From NCBI RefSeq assembly GCF_026151655.1, contig NZ_JAMQPN010000011.1:62001-126000 (forward strand): 64,000 bases of DNA, in the 5' to 3' direction. The translations under genes and the position numbers were made by a program. Position 1 is the stretch's first letter. Each line of letters starts with the position of its first letter. Positions 9,279 to 18,794 of this stretch are shown here, in pieces. Below the pieces are notes generated by a model, which was not told the DNA's origin, ran no database searches, and worked only from the letters and a program-made list of their open reading frames with translations. The stretch comes from Leptospira soteropolitanensis (GTDB taxonomy: Bacteria > Spirochaetota > Leptospiria > Leptospirales > Leptospiraceae).

Positions 9279-9351
9279 TGCCCCCAACAGGATTCGAACC
9301 TGTGTCCCCAGTTTAGGAAACTAGTGCTCTATCCACCTGAGCTATGGGAGC
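9279..9351 (-). tRNA. tRNA-Arg(CCT)
   Basis: A 73-nt cloverleaf on the minus strand. The acceptor stem is GCTCCCA/TGGGGGC (one T-G pair) with discriminator A. The anticodon stem CTAGT/ACTGG encloses TTCCTAA, giving anticodon CCU, which reads the Arg codon AGG. The T-arm contains GGTTCGAATCC. CCA is not encoded. Two bases separate it from the stop codon of the upstream cNMP-binding protein gene, and prmC starts 6 bases after it. Confidence 0.95.
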
Positions 9352-9353
9352 TT

Positions 9354-9998
9354 TTACGTAGGTTTACGTTTCTGATTCACTATCCTTTGGAAATCGGAGA
9401 TATTGTGAATAACAATTTTATCCGGATAGAGATCTAGTTTGCCTGTTTTTACATATTGCATGAGCACTTTTTGGACTTCCCCAACAGGTTGGGCACACCA
9501 ATTCGCAATGTCATCCACAGTGGCAGAAAGGATAATTTCATTGTATACATCATTATTATACTGTTTTTCGTATAACATCACAAAGACGTCGCAGACCTTT
9601 CCAACGATATCATCCATAAGAAGGATCATAAGTCGGCGTTTTTGGTCATAAATCCGGAAGGAAAAAATATGAAGCAGTTTCATCGCCAGTGCCGGGTTTT
9701 TCGTCATTAACATTTCGAAATTGGCACGGTTGAAGTTGAGGGCTTTTACTTCTGTCACAGCAATGGCAGTGGCAGATCGGGGTTGTTCTTCTAAAATGGC
9801 CATCTCTCCCAAGATATCCCCAGCTTCCAAAACATCTAAGGTTTTGATACTGGTTCCAATGGTTTTTGTGATTTTGACCTTTCCTTCTTTGATTAAGTAA
9901 AAATCGTTACCTGGTTCATACTCGCAAAACAATACTTCATTGGGTTGGAAAACTTTTCCAAACTTACCAAACATGGCTTCTAACATTTGGTCGTTCAC
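9354..9998 (-). CDS. Crp/Fnr-like cyclic nucleotide-binding regulator
   Basis: 214 aa. An N-terminal cNMP-binding beta-barrel (about residues 10-125) carries the phosphate-cassette-like segment [15 protein letters not shown], whose Arg-Ser fits nucleotide binding. A long helix ([18 protein letters not shown]) leads to a C-terminal winged-helix region ([29 protein letters not shown]), as in Crp. It is therefore likely a DNA-binding regulator. The GTG start overlaps the previous gene's stop (TAGTG), with GGAGG 7 bases upstream, so the two are translationally coupled. Confidence 0.85.
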   Translation of the reverse strand: MNDQMLEAMFGKFGKVFQPNEVLFCEYEPGNDFYLIKEGKVKITKTIGTSIKTLDVLEAGDILGEMAILEEQPRSATAIAVTEVKALNFNRANFEMLMTKNPALAMKLLHIFSFRIYDQKRRLMILLMDDIVGKVCDVFVMLYEKQYNNDVYNEIILSATVDDIANWCAQPVGEVQKVLMQYVKTGKLDLYPDKIVIHNISDFQRIVNQKRKPT

Positions 9999-11050
9999 TA
10001 TTTGCCTCCTTTGAGTTTGGATTTAGCATCTTCAGAGATACTATCATCCAAAGGAGGCATTTGAGTTACCTTTTGGAATAACTGTTTGGCTTTTTCTTTT
10101 TCCCCTGAAGCCTCTGTAGCAAGTGCTAGGTAGTAAAGGTTTTCTTTGAGTAGTAGCCCTTTGGGGTATTTTTTTATATAATTAGAAAAATGGGAAATGG
10201 CGCCAGGATAATCCTTGGCCTTGAAACTAGACTTTCCCATATAAAATAAAGAGTTTTCGACAAACTGTTCTTCTTCTTGAGTAACGGAATCCGTCCTCTC
10301 GGATACGGTTTTGAATAGGTCGATCGATTCTGCATACTTTCCCGCATTCATAAGAGTAGAGGCTTTATCGTATTGGGAAAGAATCGAATTGGGATCAATA
10401 CTAGAACCAGAGTTTTGGGATGGGACTGCCATCGTTTTTAACATTTCCTGAAGTTTACCTGCTTGGGCACCTGGTTCGGGTTTGTAAACTAACTCTTGTA
10501 TGGTGAGCGGAAATGGAGTTTTTTTACGAGCTAAATCAAGGAGTTGTCTGGCTCGGTCTACGTACATTCCGTCCGGATAATGTTGTAAGTATTTTTCAAA
10601 AGCATATGCGGCGTGTTCAAAGTTCCCATTTTTATAAAAAACTTCAGCCACATTCATTAGTTCAAAAGCAGGATTCTTGGCTTCCCCTTGTCCGAGGATT
10701 TCCCTAACTTGGCGGTGGACTTGCCGAAGTTGGCTTGAGAAAACTTTCAGCATTTTGATGATGAGATGGGTCTTGTCTGAAACAAATTTCTCGAATTCGG
10801 GGACTTTGAAGACAAGAACTGTAGCGGCTCCTATGACTTGAGCGGTTTCTTCCCTGGGATAACGACCAATGGCACTCTTAACTCCAAAAAACTCGCCGAG
10901 TTTTACGTCTTCTTTGAGTTCCACGCCATTAATATTCGTGTATGTTAGTACAACACGACCTTTTTGTAGTACAAAGATATCTTCCGCCTTGTCTTTCTCG
11001 AAGTAGACGATGGAACCTCCTTTGTAATTACGTACTATAGGACCTGACAA
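9998..11050 (-). CDS. cyclic nucleotide-binding protein with TPR repeats
   Basis: About 350 aa. An N-terminal cNMP-binding domain ([21 protein letters not shown] onward, about 120 residues) is followed by tetratricopeptide-like repeats ([24 protein letters not shown]; later [17 protein letters not shown]). There is no DNA-binding domain, so it probably scaffolds or signals through protein contacts. The phosphate-cassette region ([16 protein letters not shown]) is divergent. The start is uncertain: TTG at 11050 has GAGG 6 bases upstream and avoids overlap, whereas the longer GTG start at 11119 would overlap the amidohydrolase gene by 44 bp. Confidence 0.75.
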   Translation of the reverse strand: MSGPIVRNYKGGSIVYFEKDKAEDIFVLQKGRVVLTYTNINGVELKEDVKLGEFFGVKSAIGRYPREETAQVIGAATVLVFKVPEFEKFVSDKTHLIIKMLKVFSSQLRQVHRQVREILGQGEAKNPAFELMNVAEVFYKNGNFEHAAYAFEKYLQHYPDGMYVDRARQLLDLARKKTPFPLTIQELVYKPEPGAQAGKLQEMLKTMAVPSQNSGSSIDPNSILSQYDKASTLMNAGKYAESIDLFKTVSERTDSVTQEEEQFVENSLFYMGKSSFKAKDYPGAISHFSNYIKKYPKGLLLKENLYYLALATEASGEKEKAKQLFQKVTQMPPLDDSISEDAKSKLKGGK

Positions 11051-11075
11051 CTCATGCCTCGCTTGCGCTTCATTT

Positions 11076-12305
11076 TCAAAAATTAGGTAAAAAAGCCAAA
11101 CTCTTTTTATAACCGACACTATCAGAAACTTGTTTCAGGAGTTTTTTTGGTGAACCTGCAACCAATTTGGTTTTTCCATCAATGGAAAATTCTTCTGTTT
11201 CTAAACCGAAATGAACAAAGAGTGACTTGTATTCTTCAGACCCATAAATGGGGTATCCATCGATGACAACGAGGTCAATGTGTTTCCACGAAAGTTCTGA
11301 CACATGGATTTCCGAATCCTTTTTATCATCGTTGATTATGAGTAAATCTGCTGAAAGGCCAGGCATTAAAGCATTTGGATTTCCTAATCGAAATGCCTTT
11401 CTTGGGTTTTCTGTAACCATTTTTAGTAAAGTTGATTCAGGTAATTCATCCCCATATAAACCAAAATAAATAGATTTAGCTGTTTTTAATTCTTCTAAAA
11501 GATGAATGGATCCACTTGGTGAATAATCTGTCCCCAAACATACGTTAACTCCCATATCTAAAAAGAGTTTGATATTGGTAGTTTTGCCAAAGATATGTAG
11601 GTTGGAAGTAGGGCACCAAACAACAGAAGCACCTTTTTCTAAAATTTTTTCGACTTCTTTTTGCCCAAAAGGCAAACAATGAACAAGTACAGAATGTCCG
11701 CCAAGAGCATCCATTTTTTCTAGCAGTCGTAAAGATTGTTTAGAATCATCGTCGACACCTTCTGCCAAGTGTGTGACAAAGGGAAGTCCTGCATGTTCCG
11801 CCATTCGGTATTCCAGTGCCGGTCCTTCTCCCCAACCTAAACTATAGTTTCCAATGGAATGTGCTAGAGTGTAATCGGAGATAAGTTTGACGGGAAGTAT
11901 TCCTCTGAATGGATTTTGTACATGATGGGGGATATGATCAAATACCGTTGTGACTCCAGCAAAAAGGTTTTTATAAGCGCCTAGATAATATAAAATTTCT
12001 GGATCCACTTGTTGGCGTTCTGCAAACACTCCTGAACTTTTATATAAATTGTCATAGGATAACCAAGACTGGTGTTTCTCAGTTCCTCCTACTTTTGGGA
12101 GAAAACTAGCAAGTAAATGGTCATGGGAATTGATAAAACCTGGATAAATTTTTTTCCCTTTTAGGGAAATTGTCACCGTATTATTGTTTGGCGAAAGATT
12201 TGTGTCGATGGCAGAAATCTTTTCACCATCCACAAAAAGATCGCTAGTTTCTAGTTTGCCATTTCGATATACGGAAGCAGACTGGAAGAGGACTGAGTAT
12301 CCCAT
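11076..12305 (-). CDS. amidohydrolase (metal-dependent deaminase family)
   Basis: 409 aa TIM-barrel amidohydrolase. The first metal motif appears as GFINSHDHLLASF, later metal His as VTHLAEG and VLVHCLPFG, and the last metal Asp as LGTDYSPSGS. This pattern fits the cytosine deaminase, chlorohydrolase and SAH/MTA deaminase group. The substrate cannot be read from the sequence. The ATG at 12305 overlaps the stop of the LysM gene (TAATG), with GGGAGG upstream. Confidence 0.85.
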   Translation of the reverse strand: MGYSVLFQSASVYRNGKLETSDLFVDGEKISAIDTNLSPNNNTVTISLKGKKIYPGFINSHDHLLASFLPKVGGTEKHQSWLSYDNLYKSSGVFAERQQVDPEILYYLGAYKNLFAGVTTVFDHIPHHVQNPFRGILPVKLISDYTLAHSIGNYSLGWGEGPALEYRMAEHAGLPFVTHLAEGVDDDSKQSLRLLEKMDALGGHSVLVHCLPFGQKEVEKILEKGASVVWCPTSNLHIFGKTTNIKLFLDMGVNVCLGTDYSPSGSIHLLEELKTAKSIYFGLYGDELPESTLLKMVTENPRKAFRLGNPNALMPGLSADLLIINDDKKDSEIHVSELSWKHIDLVVIDGYPIYGSEEYKSLFVHFGLETEEFSIDGKTKLVAGSPKKLLKQVSDSVGYKKSLAFLPNF

Positions 12306-12943
12306 TAAATGCCAACCTCCCAAATACGTTCTGGATTTAGGTTTTGTTTTTGTCTGTTCATTTGGAAATATAGGCCTTTGTCTTTTGACAGAATTCCTAG
12401 ACGATCCTTTGCTTTTACTTGTTGACCTTCGGTAACTTGAATTCGTTCCAAGTTTCCATAAACGGAATACAGTCCACTTTGGTGTTCTAAAATTACGAAA
12501 TTTTCATATCCATCCATATAATCGACATGAACTACTTTCCCTGGAAGGCTTGCTCTAACAAGTGATGAAGACCCTCTTTGGAATTGGATTCCTTTGTGGG
12601 GATCATAAGTCAGTTCTGAATATTTTTTTAAGACTTTTTCTTTTTGGGCTAAGGGGAAGGAGGGTTTCTCTTTCAATACGGATTCAGTTGAGACCATGAG
12701 CTTTTCGTTACCTTTCGGAATACGCAGGAGTTCCCTTTCATACAAATTTTCACTGGTCGTTCGGCCATTTAACTTAGCTAAGGTTTCTGGAGAGATATTG
12801 AATTTTCGGGCAATTCCAAACCAAGAATCACCTTTTGCCACGCGATAAGAAGAAGGGATTTCTGATTTCGGACTTTGTTTCGGAGAAACAGAGAACCCAA
12901 ACAAGAATCCCAAAAAAATTAGAATGTATCGTAATTTCCGCAT
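12305..12943 (-). CDS. LysM-domain protein with degenerate M23 (LytM-like) domain
   Basis: 212 aa secreted protein. A signal peptide (about 20 residues) is followed by a LysM peptidoglycan-binding domain (SYRVAKGDSWFGIARKFNISPETLAKLNG). The C-terminal part resembles the lysostaphin fold (GKVVHVDYMDGYENFVILEH, YGNLERIQVTEGQQVKAKDRLG). The zinc ligands of an active M23 peptidase are missing: the HxxxD position reads HKGIQF and HxH reads LYFQM. It is likely a regulator of cell-wall enzymes in the manner of NlpD or EnvC. Confidence 0.85.
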   Translation of the reverse strand: MRKLRYILIFLGFLFGFSVSPKQSPKSEIPSSYRVAKGDSWFGIARKFNISPETLAKLNGRTTSENLYERELLRIPKGNEKLMVSTESVLKEKPSFPLAQKEKVLKKYSELTYDPHKGIQFQRGSSSLVRASLPGKVVHVDYMDGYENFVILEHQSGLYSVYGNLERIQVTEGQQVKAKDRLGILSKDKGLYFQMNRQKQNLNPERIWEVGI

Positions 12944-12992
12944 TCGCTATCCCTTTTAGAAGTATCGACAGCAAAAATGGAGAGGGCAATAA

Positions 12993-13016
12993 AAAAGGCG
13001 GGTTCCCCCGCCTTTT
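12993..13016 (-). terminator. rho-independent terminator after fusA
   Basis: Stem GGCGGG/CCCGCC with a four-base loop, flanked by A- and T-runs. Read on the minus strand it ends in six T residues. It lies 27 bases past the fusA stop codon. Confidence 0.85.
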
Positions 13017-13042
13017 CCAAAATCGACCATTGAAACGAAGGT

Positions 13043-15160
13043 TTATTCTTCGTCTTTGTTGTTGACCTTGTATTTTTTCATAAGCTCGTCTGCTACGTTT
13101 CTTGGAACAGGAGCATACTTGGAAAATTCCATAGCAAACTCTGCCTTTCCTTGGGTAGAAGAACGAAGAACGGTAGAATATCCGAACATGTCTGCAAGAG
13201 GAACTTCCGCTTCGATCTTAGCATAACCGTTTTCTTCAGTTGTGCTTAAAATCATTCCGCGTCTTTGGTTCACAGAAGCAAGGATTGCTCCTTGGAACTC
13301 TGTTGGACCTTCCACTTCCACTCTCATGATTGGTTCTAGGATGATCGGAGCTGCTTTTGAGAAACCTTGGCGGAATCCGTAACGAGCACCAATTTGGAAT
13401 GCCATATCGGAAGAGTCCACATCATGGTAAGCACCATCATTGATCACACAACGAACTCCGATGATAGGGAATCCAATGAGAGATCCTCTTTCTAAACAAG
13501 AACGAAAACCCTTATCACAAGATCCAATGTATTCGCGAGGGATGGATCCACCCACGATTTTATCTACGAATTCGTAGTCCTTACCTTCTTCTTGTGGGAT
13601 TGGTTCGATGTAACCTGCCACTCGAGAGAACTGACCTTGACCACCCGTTTGTTTTTTATGAGTGTAATCAAATTCTGCAGATTTTGTGATGGTTTCACGG
13701 TAAGCCACCTGTGGTGCACCAGTCACTAGATCCACACCGTATTCCCGTTTCATCCGTTCGATGTATACTTCGAGGTGGAGTTCTCCCATCCCTTTGATGA
13801 TGGTTTGGCCAGACTCTTTATCAATTTCCGTTTGGAAGGTTGGGTCTTCTTTTGTGAAACGGTTAAGAGCCTTTGCAAGGTTTGGAAGTTGTTTTGACTC
13901 TTTGCACTCAATGGTAAGTGAAATTACTGGATTTGGAACAAACATGGACTCCATAGTCACTTTTGCCTTTCCATCCGTAAATGTATCCCCTGAAGCACAA
14001 TCAATACCGAATAGTGCTACGATATCTCCAGCTTCCGCTTTAGAAATATCTTCCATATCGTTTGAGTGCATACGAACAAGACGTCCAATGTTGTGACGTT
14101 TGTTTGTTGCAGAGTTGTAGATCGTCATCCCTTTTTCGAGTCTACCTTGGTAAACGCGAACATAAGTTAACTGACCGTAACGACCGTCTTCTAGTTTGAA
14201 TGCGAGACAAACTAATGGTTTTTCTGGATCTGATTCTAAATTGAATTCGTTTTCTTCGTTTCCGATTTCTTTTGCTTTGTTTTCAACGTCGTAAGGAGAT
14301 GCAAGGTAGTCTGCTACTCCGTCTAGAAGTCTTTGAACCCCTTTGTTTTTAAAAGCAGATCCCATAAATACAGGAACAAATTTAAGTGCAAGAACACCTC
14401 GGCGAATCGCTTCTTTGATTCGTGCCTCTGTTGGTGCACCTTCTAACATCTCTTCTGTGAGTTCGTCACTAAAAAGGGAAACTGCATCAAGTAGGGCTTC
14501 GCGTTTTTCGTTTGCTTGGTCTTTTAACTCATCTGGGATATCAGTGATTTTGATATCTTGTCCGTTTGGACCTTCAAAGTAATACGCTTTCATCTCCACA
14601 AGGTCAACGATCCCTTTAAGATCGTTTTCAAGTCCGATAGGAAGTTGAACCGCATGAGCATTGAGGTGGAGTTTTTCACGAAGTTGTTCGATCACTCTCC
14701 AAGGGTTAGCTCCCGTTCTATCGAGTTTGTTGATAAAAGCAACACGTGGAACATTATAACGTTTCATCTGACGGTCAACAGTGATGGACTGAGATTGAAC
14801 TCCCGCAACACCACAAAGAACCATAATCGCAGAGTCAAGTACGCGAAGGGAACGTTCTACTTCAATTGTGAAGTCAACGTGGCCTGGAGTATCGATGATG
14901 TTGATGGTAATGTCTTTCCAAGTAGCATAAGTTGCTGCTGATTGGATCGTGATCCCTCTTTCTCGTTCGAGGTCCATACTATCCATAGTAGCCCCCACAC
15001 CGTCTTTTCCACGTACTTCGTGAATGGCATGGATTTTGTTCGTATAAAATAAAATACGTTCAGTGAGGGTTGTTTTCCCTGAGTCAATGTGTGCAGAAAT
15101 ACCGATGTTACGGATTCTTTCCAATTTAGGGTCGCGTTTTGTTTCTGTCGCAGAGGTCAT
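13043..15160 (-). CDS. fusA: elongation factor G
   Basis: 705 aa translational GTPase that drives ribosomal translocation. GTPase motifs are AHIDSGKTT (G1), DTPGHVD (G3) and NKLD (G4). All later domains are present and the length is normal. The G1 loop has Ser where most bacterial EF-G proteins have Ala (AHIDAGKTT); Ser is seen in mitochondrial EF-G1 and the spirochaete spdEFG group. There are no ribosomal protein genes nearby, so it is outside the usual str operon. Confidence 0.96.
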   Translation of the reverse strand: MTSATETKRDPKLERIRNIGISAHIDSGKTTLTERILFYTNKIHAIHEVRGKDGVGATMDSMDLERERGITIQSAATYATWKDITINIIDTPGHVDFTIEVERSLRVLDSAIMVLCGVAGVQSQSITVDRQMKRYNVPRVAFINKLDRTGANPWRVIEQLREKLHLNAHAVQLPIGLENDLKGIVDLVEMKAYYFEGPNGQDIKITDIPDELKDQANEKREALLDAVSLFSDELTEEMLEGAPTEARIKEAIRRGVLALKFVPVFMGSAFKNKGVQRLLDGVADYLASPYDVENKAKEIGNEENEFNLESDPEKPLVCLAFKLEDGRYGQLTYVRVYQGRLEKGMTIYNSATNKRHNIGRLVRMHSNDMEDISKAEAGDIVALFGIDCASGDTFTDGKAKVTMESMFVPNPVISLTIECKESKQLPNLAKALNRFTKEDPTFQTEIDKESGQTIIKGMGELHLEVYIERMKREYGVDLVTGAPQVAYRETITKSAEFDYTHKKQTGGQGQFSRVAGYIEPIPQEEGKDYEFVDKIVGGSIPREYIGSCDKGFRSCLERGSLIGFPIIGVRCVINDGAYHDVDSSDMAFQIGARYGFRQGFSKAAPIILEPIMRVEVEGPTEFQGAILASVNQRRGMILSTTEENGYAKIEAEVPLADMFGYSTVLRSSTQGKAEFAMEFSKYAPVPRNVADELMKKYKVNNKDEE

Positions 15161-15221
15161 ATTTTCCTCAAAAATAAGGTTAAAGTTGAATTGATTCTAC
15201 CAAAATCTGAAATGGACTGCG

Positions 15222-15250
15222 TTTGTAAAGTACTTGGGATTTTTGGTCAA
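15222..15250 (-). promoter_or_regulatory. candidate sigma-70 promoter of fusA
   Basis: On the minus strand TTGACC (15250-15245) is followed after 17 bases by TACAAA (15227-15222), about 60 bp before the fusA ATG. The -35 is good and the -10 is weak. Confidence 0.4.
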
Positions 15251-15286
15251 AAGGAAAATCCTGGAGAAAGTAGAGATTAGGGGAAT

Positions 15287-16813
15287 ATGCCACTAGCGCG
15301 CTTGAAGCGATTTTTTCGAACACTGTCCTTTGCCCGACTGGTATGTCTGGGATTCTTTACCGCAATCCTTTTCGGGTCGTTTGCCCTTTATATTTCCGAA
15401 GAGGGGGAACTTTCCTATGTCGATAGTTTTTATCTCTCAGCCTCTTCCATTTGTGTGACAGGGCTTTCACCAGTTCGGCTCTCTGGCCTGAATCCTGGAA
15501 CGCACTGGATCATGCTTTTTCTCATTCAGCTAGGTGGACTAGGGATTATTAGTTTTACGGTGATTGTCGGTTTTCTCATCACCCAAGGTATTTCGCGGAA
15601 CGCCCGTTTTAATGCCTTTGTCGGTGCGGCCATTGATACCCAAGCCGAAACTGAGTCCCTTGCTACAAATGAAGTCAATCGGATGTTACTCTCCATTATC
15701 AATATTTCGTTTTCCTTGGAAATACTTGGGGCGATTGGATTATATTTGCATATGCCAGACGGAGTTGAGGGAGGGAACACCCGTTGGTTCTTTTCCCTTT
15801 TTACAGCGATCTCATCTTTTAATAACGCTGGTTTTTCGATTACTGATGACCTGAGTGCACTTCGATTGGATCCTTTTTCTTTGTACATTGTTTCTGGCCT
15901 TGTGATTTTTGGAGGAATCGGTTTTCCCGTGATCATCCTTCTTGAAAAATTTCTCCTGACTGTATTTGTGCGAATCGTATATCGTATAGAAGTGATGGCA
16001 GAAACTTTGATGATGGAAAAGGCCCTAAAAACAGGAAATGTTCCTAGGCTTTTGTTACTTCCTGCTCAGTTTTCCGCATTTTTAGAAAACCGTTTGGGTG
16101 ATTATAACAAACATTTACGCGGGGAAACCACGAGGATCCAATCGAAAGTTTTGGTTTATGGTTCTTTCGCCTTGCTTTTGTTTGGTTTTGTAGGGATTTA
16201 TTTTTTGGAGCGGTTTAATCCTCACACCTTTCATGAGTTAGCCTTTGTAGATAAAATATCGAATGCATTTTTTATGTCGGTATGTTCTAGAACGGCTGGA
16301 TTTTCGACTATGGATCTTGGTCATCTGAATGACGCAACAGTCATTATCATAACTGTGTTGATGTTTATTGGTGGTGGTCCTCAAGGAACTGCTGGAGGTA
16401 TTAAAATTACCACTTTTGTATTGTTACTTGCATATTTAAAAAATGTGATCCAGCCATCCAAACCTGTTATGTTATTTGGTGAAACTGTTTCCAAAAATTC
16501 TGTTGCAGTTGCCATTCGTGTTTACTTTCTTGCTACCATTGCTTTGGCTTTTGTATTTATATTTCTTGGAATCTTGGATCAAAACCAACATTCTTTACAT
16601 GTAATCTTTTTTGAACTGATCTCTTCCTTTTCCACTGTTGGTTTCACTTTGAACTTAACCTCTCAATTAGGGGACATTGAAAAGATACTTTATGCGGCTG
16701 TCATGTATGTGGGACGTGTTGGGATCTTTACCGTTCTCATTGCTGCCACTGGTCACTCTGGAGTTCCAAAAATGGGAACCGTCGATGATGGTGTGAAAAT
16801 CCAAGTGGGTTAG
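15287..16813 (+). CDS. TrkH/KtrB-family potassium transporter membrane subunit
   Basis: 508 aa integral membrane protein. Four pore-loop segments carry the filter glycine (TGLSPV, NNAGFS, TAGFST, STVGFT), as expected for the four M-P-M repeats of Trk/Ktr/HKT channels. It should import K+ (or Na+) across the inner membrane. No TrkA/KtrA nucleotide-binding partner gene is adjacent. Transcription is divergent from fusA. Confidence 0.9.
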   Translation: MPLARLKRFFRTLSFARLVCLGFFTAILFGSFALYISEEGELSYVDSFYLSASSICVTGLSPVRLSGLNPGTHWIMLFLIQLGGLGIISFTVIVGFLITQGISRNARFNAFVGAAIDTQAETESLATNEVNRMLLSIINISFSLEILGAIGLYLHMPDGVEGGNTRWFFSLFTAISSFNNAGFSITDDLSALRLDPFSLYIVSGLVIFGGIGFPVIILLEKFLLTVFVRIVYRIEVMAETLMMEKALKTGNVPRLLLLPAQFSAFLENRLGDYNKHLRGETTRIQSKVLVYGSFALLLFGFVGIYFLERFNPHTFHELAFVDKISNAFFMSVCSRTAGFSTMDLGHLNDATVIIITVLMFIGGGPQGTAGGIKITTFVLLLAYLKNVIQPSKPVMLFGETVSKNSVAVAIRVYFLATIALAFVFIFLGILDQNQHSLHVIFFELISSFSTVGFTLNLTSQLGDIEKILYAAVMYVGRVGIFTVLIAATGHSGVPKMGTVDDGVKIQVG

Positions 16814-16858
16814 AATGGGGATAAAAATCGGTTTTAGGATTTTGAGGATGGGGAAGAC

Positions 16859-17893
16859 TTGGTATTTGTGAAATTAAGCATACAAAATTTATTGTTTTCT
16901 TTTTGGAAAGCTCCCGTTTTGACCCCTGAAGAGTTAGAATTGGAGGAACAAAAAGAGGCTCAAAAGAGAAGTTTGTCTTCGATTGAGTCCAGGTTAGAGT
17001 CCCTTGAAATTCTATTATCAAACGATAAGTTAGACGATACAAAACTTTTGTTTCGTTATTTGGCTTATGATTTGGTAAATTACCATTTGCGAATGACCAG
17101 TCAAAAAGAGATCCCTTTTGAGGGAAATCTCGAAGGTTTTTTGATCCCTGAAACAAAACAAAAATTAAAACCATTTCAGTTTTTAGAGTCCTTTGGAAAA
17201 CTTTCCGAAGGGAGTGGCAAGGAATTAGAAAATGTTTTGTCCTCTGCCATTGATACTTTTGAGTTTTTATCGACGGAATCCAAAAAAGAGTTTAATACTC
17301 GTTATTTGACAAGTTTAGACCAATTTCGTTTGTTAAGAAGAGTCCGGATTGGGTTAGTGAGTGTAATTTTAGCAAGTATTCTCTTTAGTATTTCCTATTA
17401 CCATTACAAATACCCTGTTCTTAAAGACCAATCGATCAAGGTATATAGCTTTATCAGTAGAGAAAAACCTGATACCAGGGAATCTCTTATGGTTACAAAA
17501 CCTGTTTTGAAAAAAGACAGCGGAAGTTGGGTAGAATATGAATGGGAACTTCCCAATTCAATGTCTGAGTTCGGTGGACTTCGTATTGATCCATTGGAGC
17601 AACGGGGAATTCGTTTTGCTCTAGATCAAATTTCCATTCTCGATGCAAAGGGAAATGAGGTTTATAAGAAAAAAATTGTTGTGAGTCCTAATTTACTACC
17701 TGAGGATTACCAGGATTTTTTGAAAATTATCGATATCAAAACTGCTGGAAAACAAACACCGGGAGAGCTTGTGGAAATGATTACAACGGGATCTGACCCC
17801 CAAATTCATTTTGTATTCCCAAAAGTTAAAGATGCAAAAACTATCAAATTAAAAATGAAGTTCATTGAAGCTCATAAAGTGAAGAAAAAATGA
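16859..17893 (+). CDS. single-pass membrane protein of unknown function
   Basis: About 344 aa. A helical, charged N-terminal half (coiled coil near LEEQKEAQKRSLSSIESRLESLEIL) leads to one transmembrane segment at about residues 162-180, followed by a beta-rich C-terminal half that should face the periplasm. That half (ISILDAKGNEVYKK..., IHFVFPKVKDAKTIKLKMKF) has the look of a carbohydrate-binding beta sandwich, but no family was recognised. The start is TTG 16859 or GTG 16868. Its stop overlaps the next gene's start (ATGA), so it probably works with the UbiA-family enzyme. Confidence 0.65.
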   Translation: MVFVKLSIQNLLFSFWKAPVLTPEELELEEQKEAQKRSLSSIESRLESLEILLSNDKLDDTKLLFRYLAYDLVNYHLRMTSQKEIPFEGNLEGFLIPETKQKLKPFQFLESFGKLSEGSGKELENVLSSAIDTFEFLSTESKKEFNTRYLTSLDQFRLLRRVRIGLVSVILASILFSISYYHYKYPVLKDQSIKVYSFISREKPDTRESLMVTKPVLKKDSGSWVEYEWELPNSMSEFGGLRIDPLEQRGIRFALDQISILDAKGNEVYKKKIVVSPNLLPEDYQDFLKIIDIKTAGKQTPGELVEMITTGSDPQIHFVFPKVKDAKTIKLKMKFIEAHKVKKK

Positions 17894-18789
17894 TTAACCT
17901 ATATTTTAAGTTAATGCGAATCCCTCAGTGGGTGAAAAACGTCATTCTATTTGCAGGGTTAATTTTTTCTAAAAAAATTTTCGATCTTTCTTCTTTAACA
18001 AAAGTTTGTTTGGCGTTCTTTTGTTTTTCATTGGTCGCAAGTTGCCAGTATGTGTTTAATGATTTTTTAGATCAAAAGGAAGATGCAAAACATCCGGAAA
18101 AAAAACATCGACCACTTGCTAGTGGAGAGTTGGATTCTGGGATTGCTTTGGCAATCACTGGTGTCATTCTTCCGATCGCACTCATCGGTGCTTATAAACT
18201 TTCTCCGGTATTCTTTTATCTAACTATCTTCTATTTGCTCTTTAATATGTTATACAGCAAAGTCTTAAAACATATTGTAATTTTGGATGTGATGAGTATT
18301 TCTATTGGATTTGTGTTACGTGCCATTGCTGGTGCCGTTGTCATTGGAGTGGAATTTTCACATTGGTTGTTGCTCTGTACTTTTATGTTGGCACTTTTTT
18401 GGGGTTTTTCCAAACGTCGGGGTGAAATCAATATCCTAAAAACGGATGCCGGCAAACACAGAAAGATTTTGGAAGAATATTCTATTGAGTTTTTGGATTT
18501 AATGATGGCTGTTGTTGCAACGCTCACTCTTGTCAGTTATGTAATGTATACTGTGAGTGCGGAAACGGCAAAAAGTTTAGGAACTCCTTATATGGTTTAT
18601 ACAGTTCCTATCGTAGTGTATGCCATCTTTCGTTCTTTATATATCATTTATATCAAGAACATGGGTCATAACCCCACAAAAGCCATCCTTACGGATGTCA
18701 GTGTCCTTTCATCCGGGTTTATTTGGTTACTTCTCATCTTATTTTTAATGTTTGGGAACTTATCGGGTCATACTCCAGTCTTACATTAG
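17890..18789 (+). CDS. UbiA-family prenyltransferase, decaprenyl-phosphate phosphoribosyltransferase-like
   Basis: 299 aa, about eight or nine transmembrane segments. The first Asp-rich motif is NDFLDQKEDAKHPEKKHRP, the form typical of the 5-phosphoribosyl-1-pyrophosphate:polyprenyl-phosphate transferases rather than of UbiA/MenA. The N-terminal MRIPQWVKNVILFAGL also matches that group. A role in making a polyprenyl-phosphate pentose donor for envelope glycans is inferred. No DprE-type epimerase genes are adjacent. The start overlaps the previous stop. Confidence 0.8.
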   Translation: MINLYFKLMRIPQWVKNVILFAGLIFSKKIFDLSSLTKVCLAFFCFSLVASCQYVFNDFLDQKEDAKHPEKKHRPLASGELDSGIALAITGVILPIALIGAYKLSPVFFYLTIFYLLFNMLYSKVLKHIVILDVMSISIGFVLRAIAGAVVIGVEFSHWLLLCTFMLALFWGFSKRRGEINILKTDAGKHRKILEEYSIEFLDLMMAVVATLTLVSYVMYTVSAETAKSLGTPYMVYTVPIVVYAIFRSLYIIYIKNMGHNPTKAILTDVSVLSSGFIWLLLILFLMFGNLSGHTPVLH

Positions 18790-18794
18790 AGACC

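Noticed and set aside
13761..14941. Plus-strand open frames inside fusA
   Set aside because: They are antisense to conserved EF-G sequence and arise from its codon bias.
18723..18794. N-terminal extension of the thioredoxin-like protein
   Set aside because: It would lie inside the UbiA-like coding region in another frame; the ATG at 18795 directly precedes the anchor.
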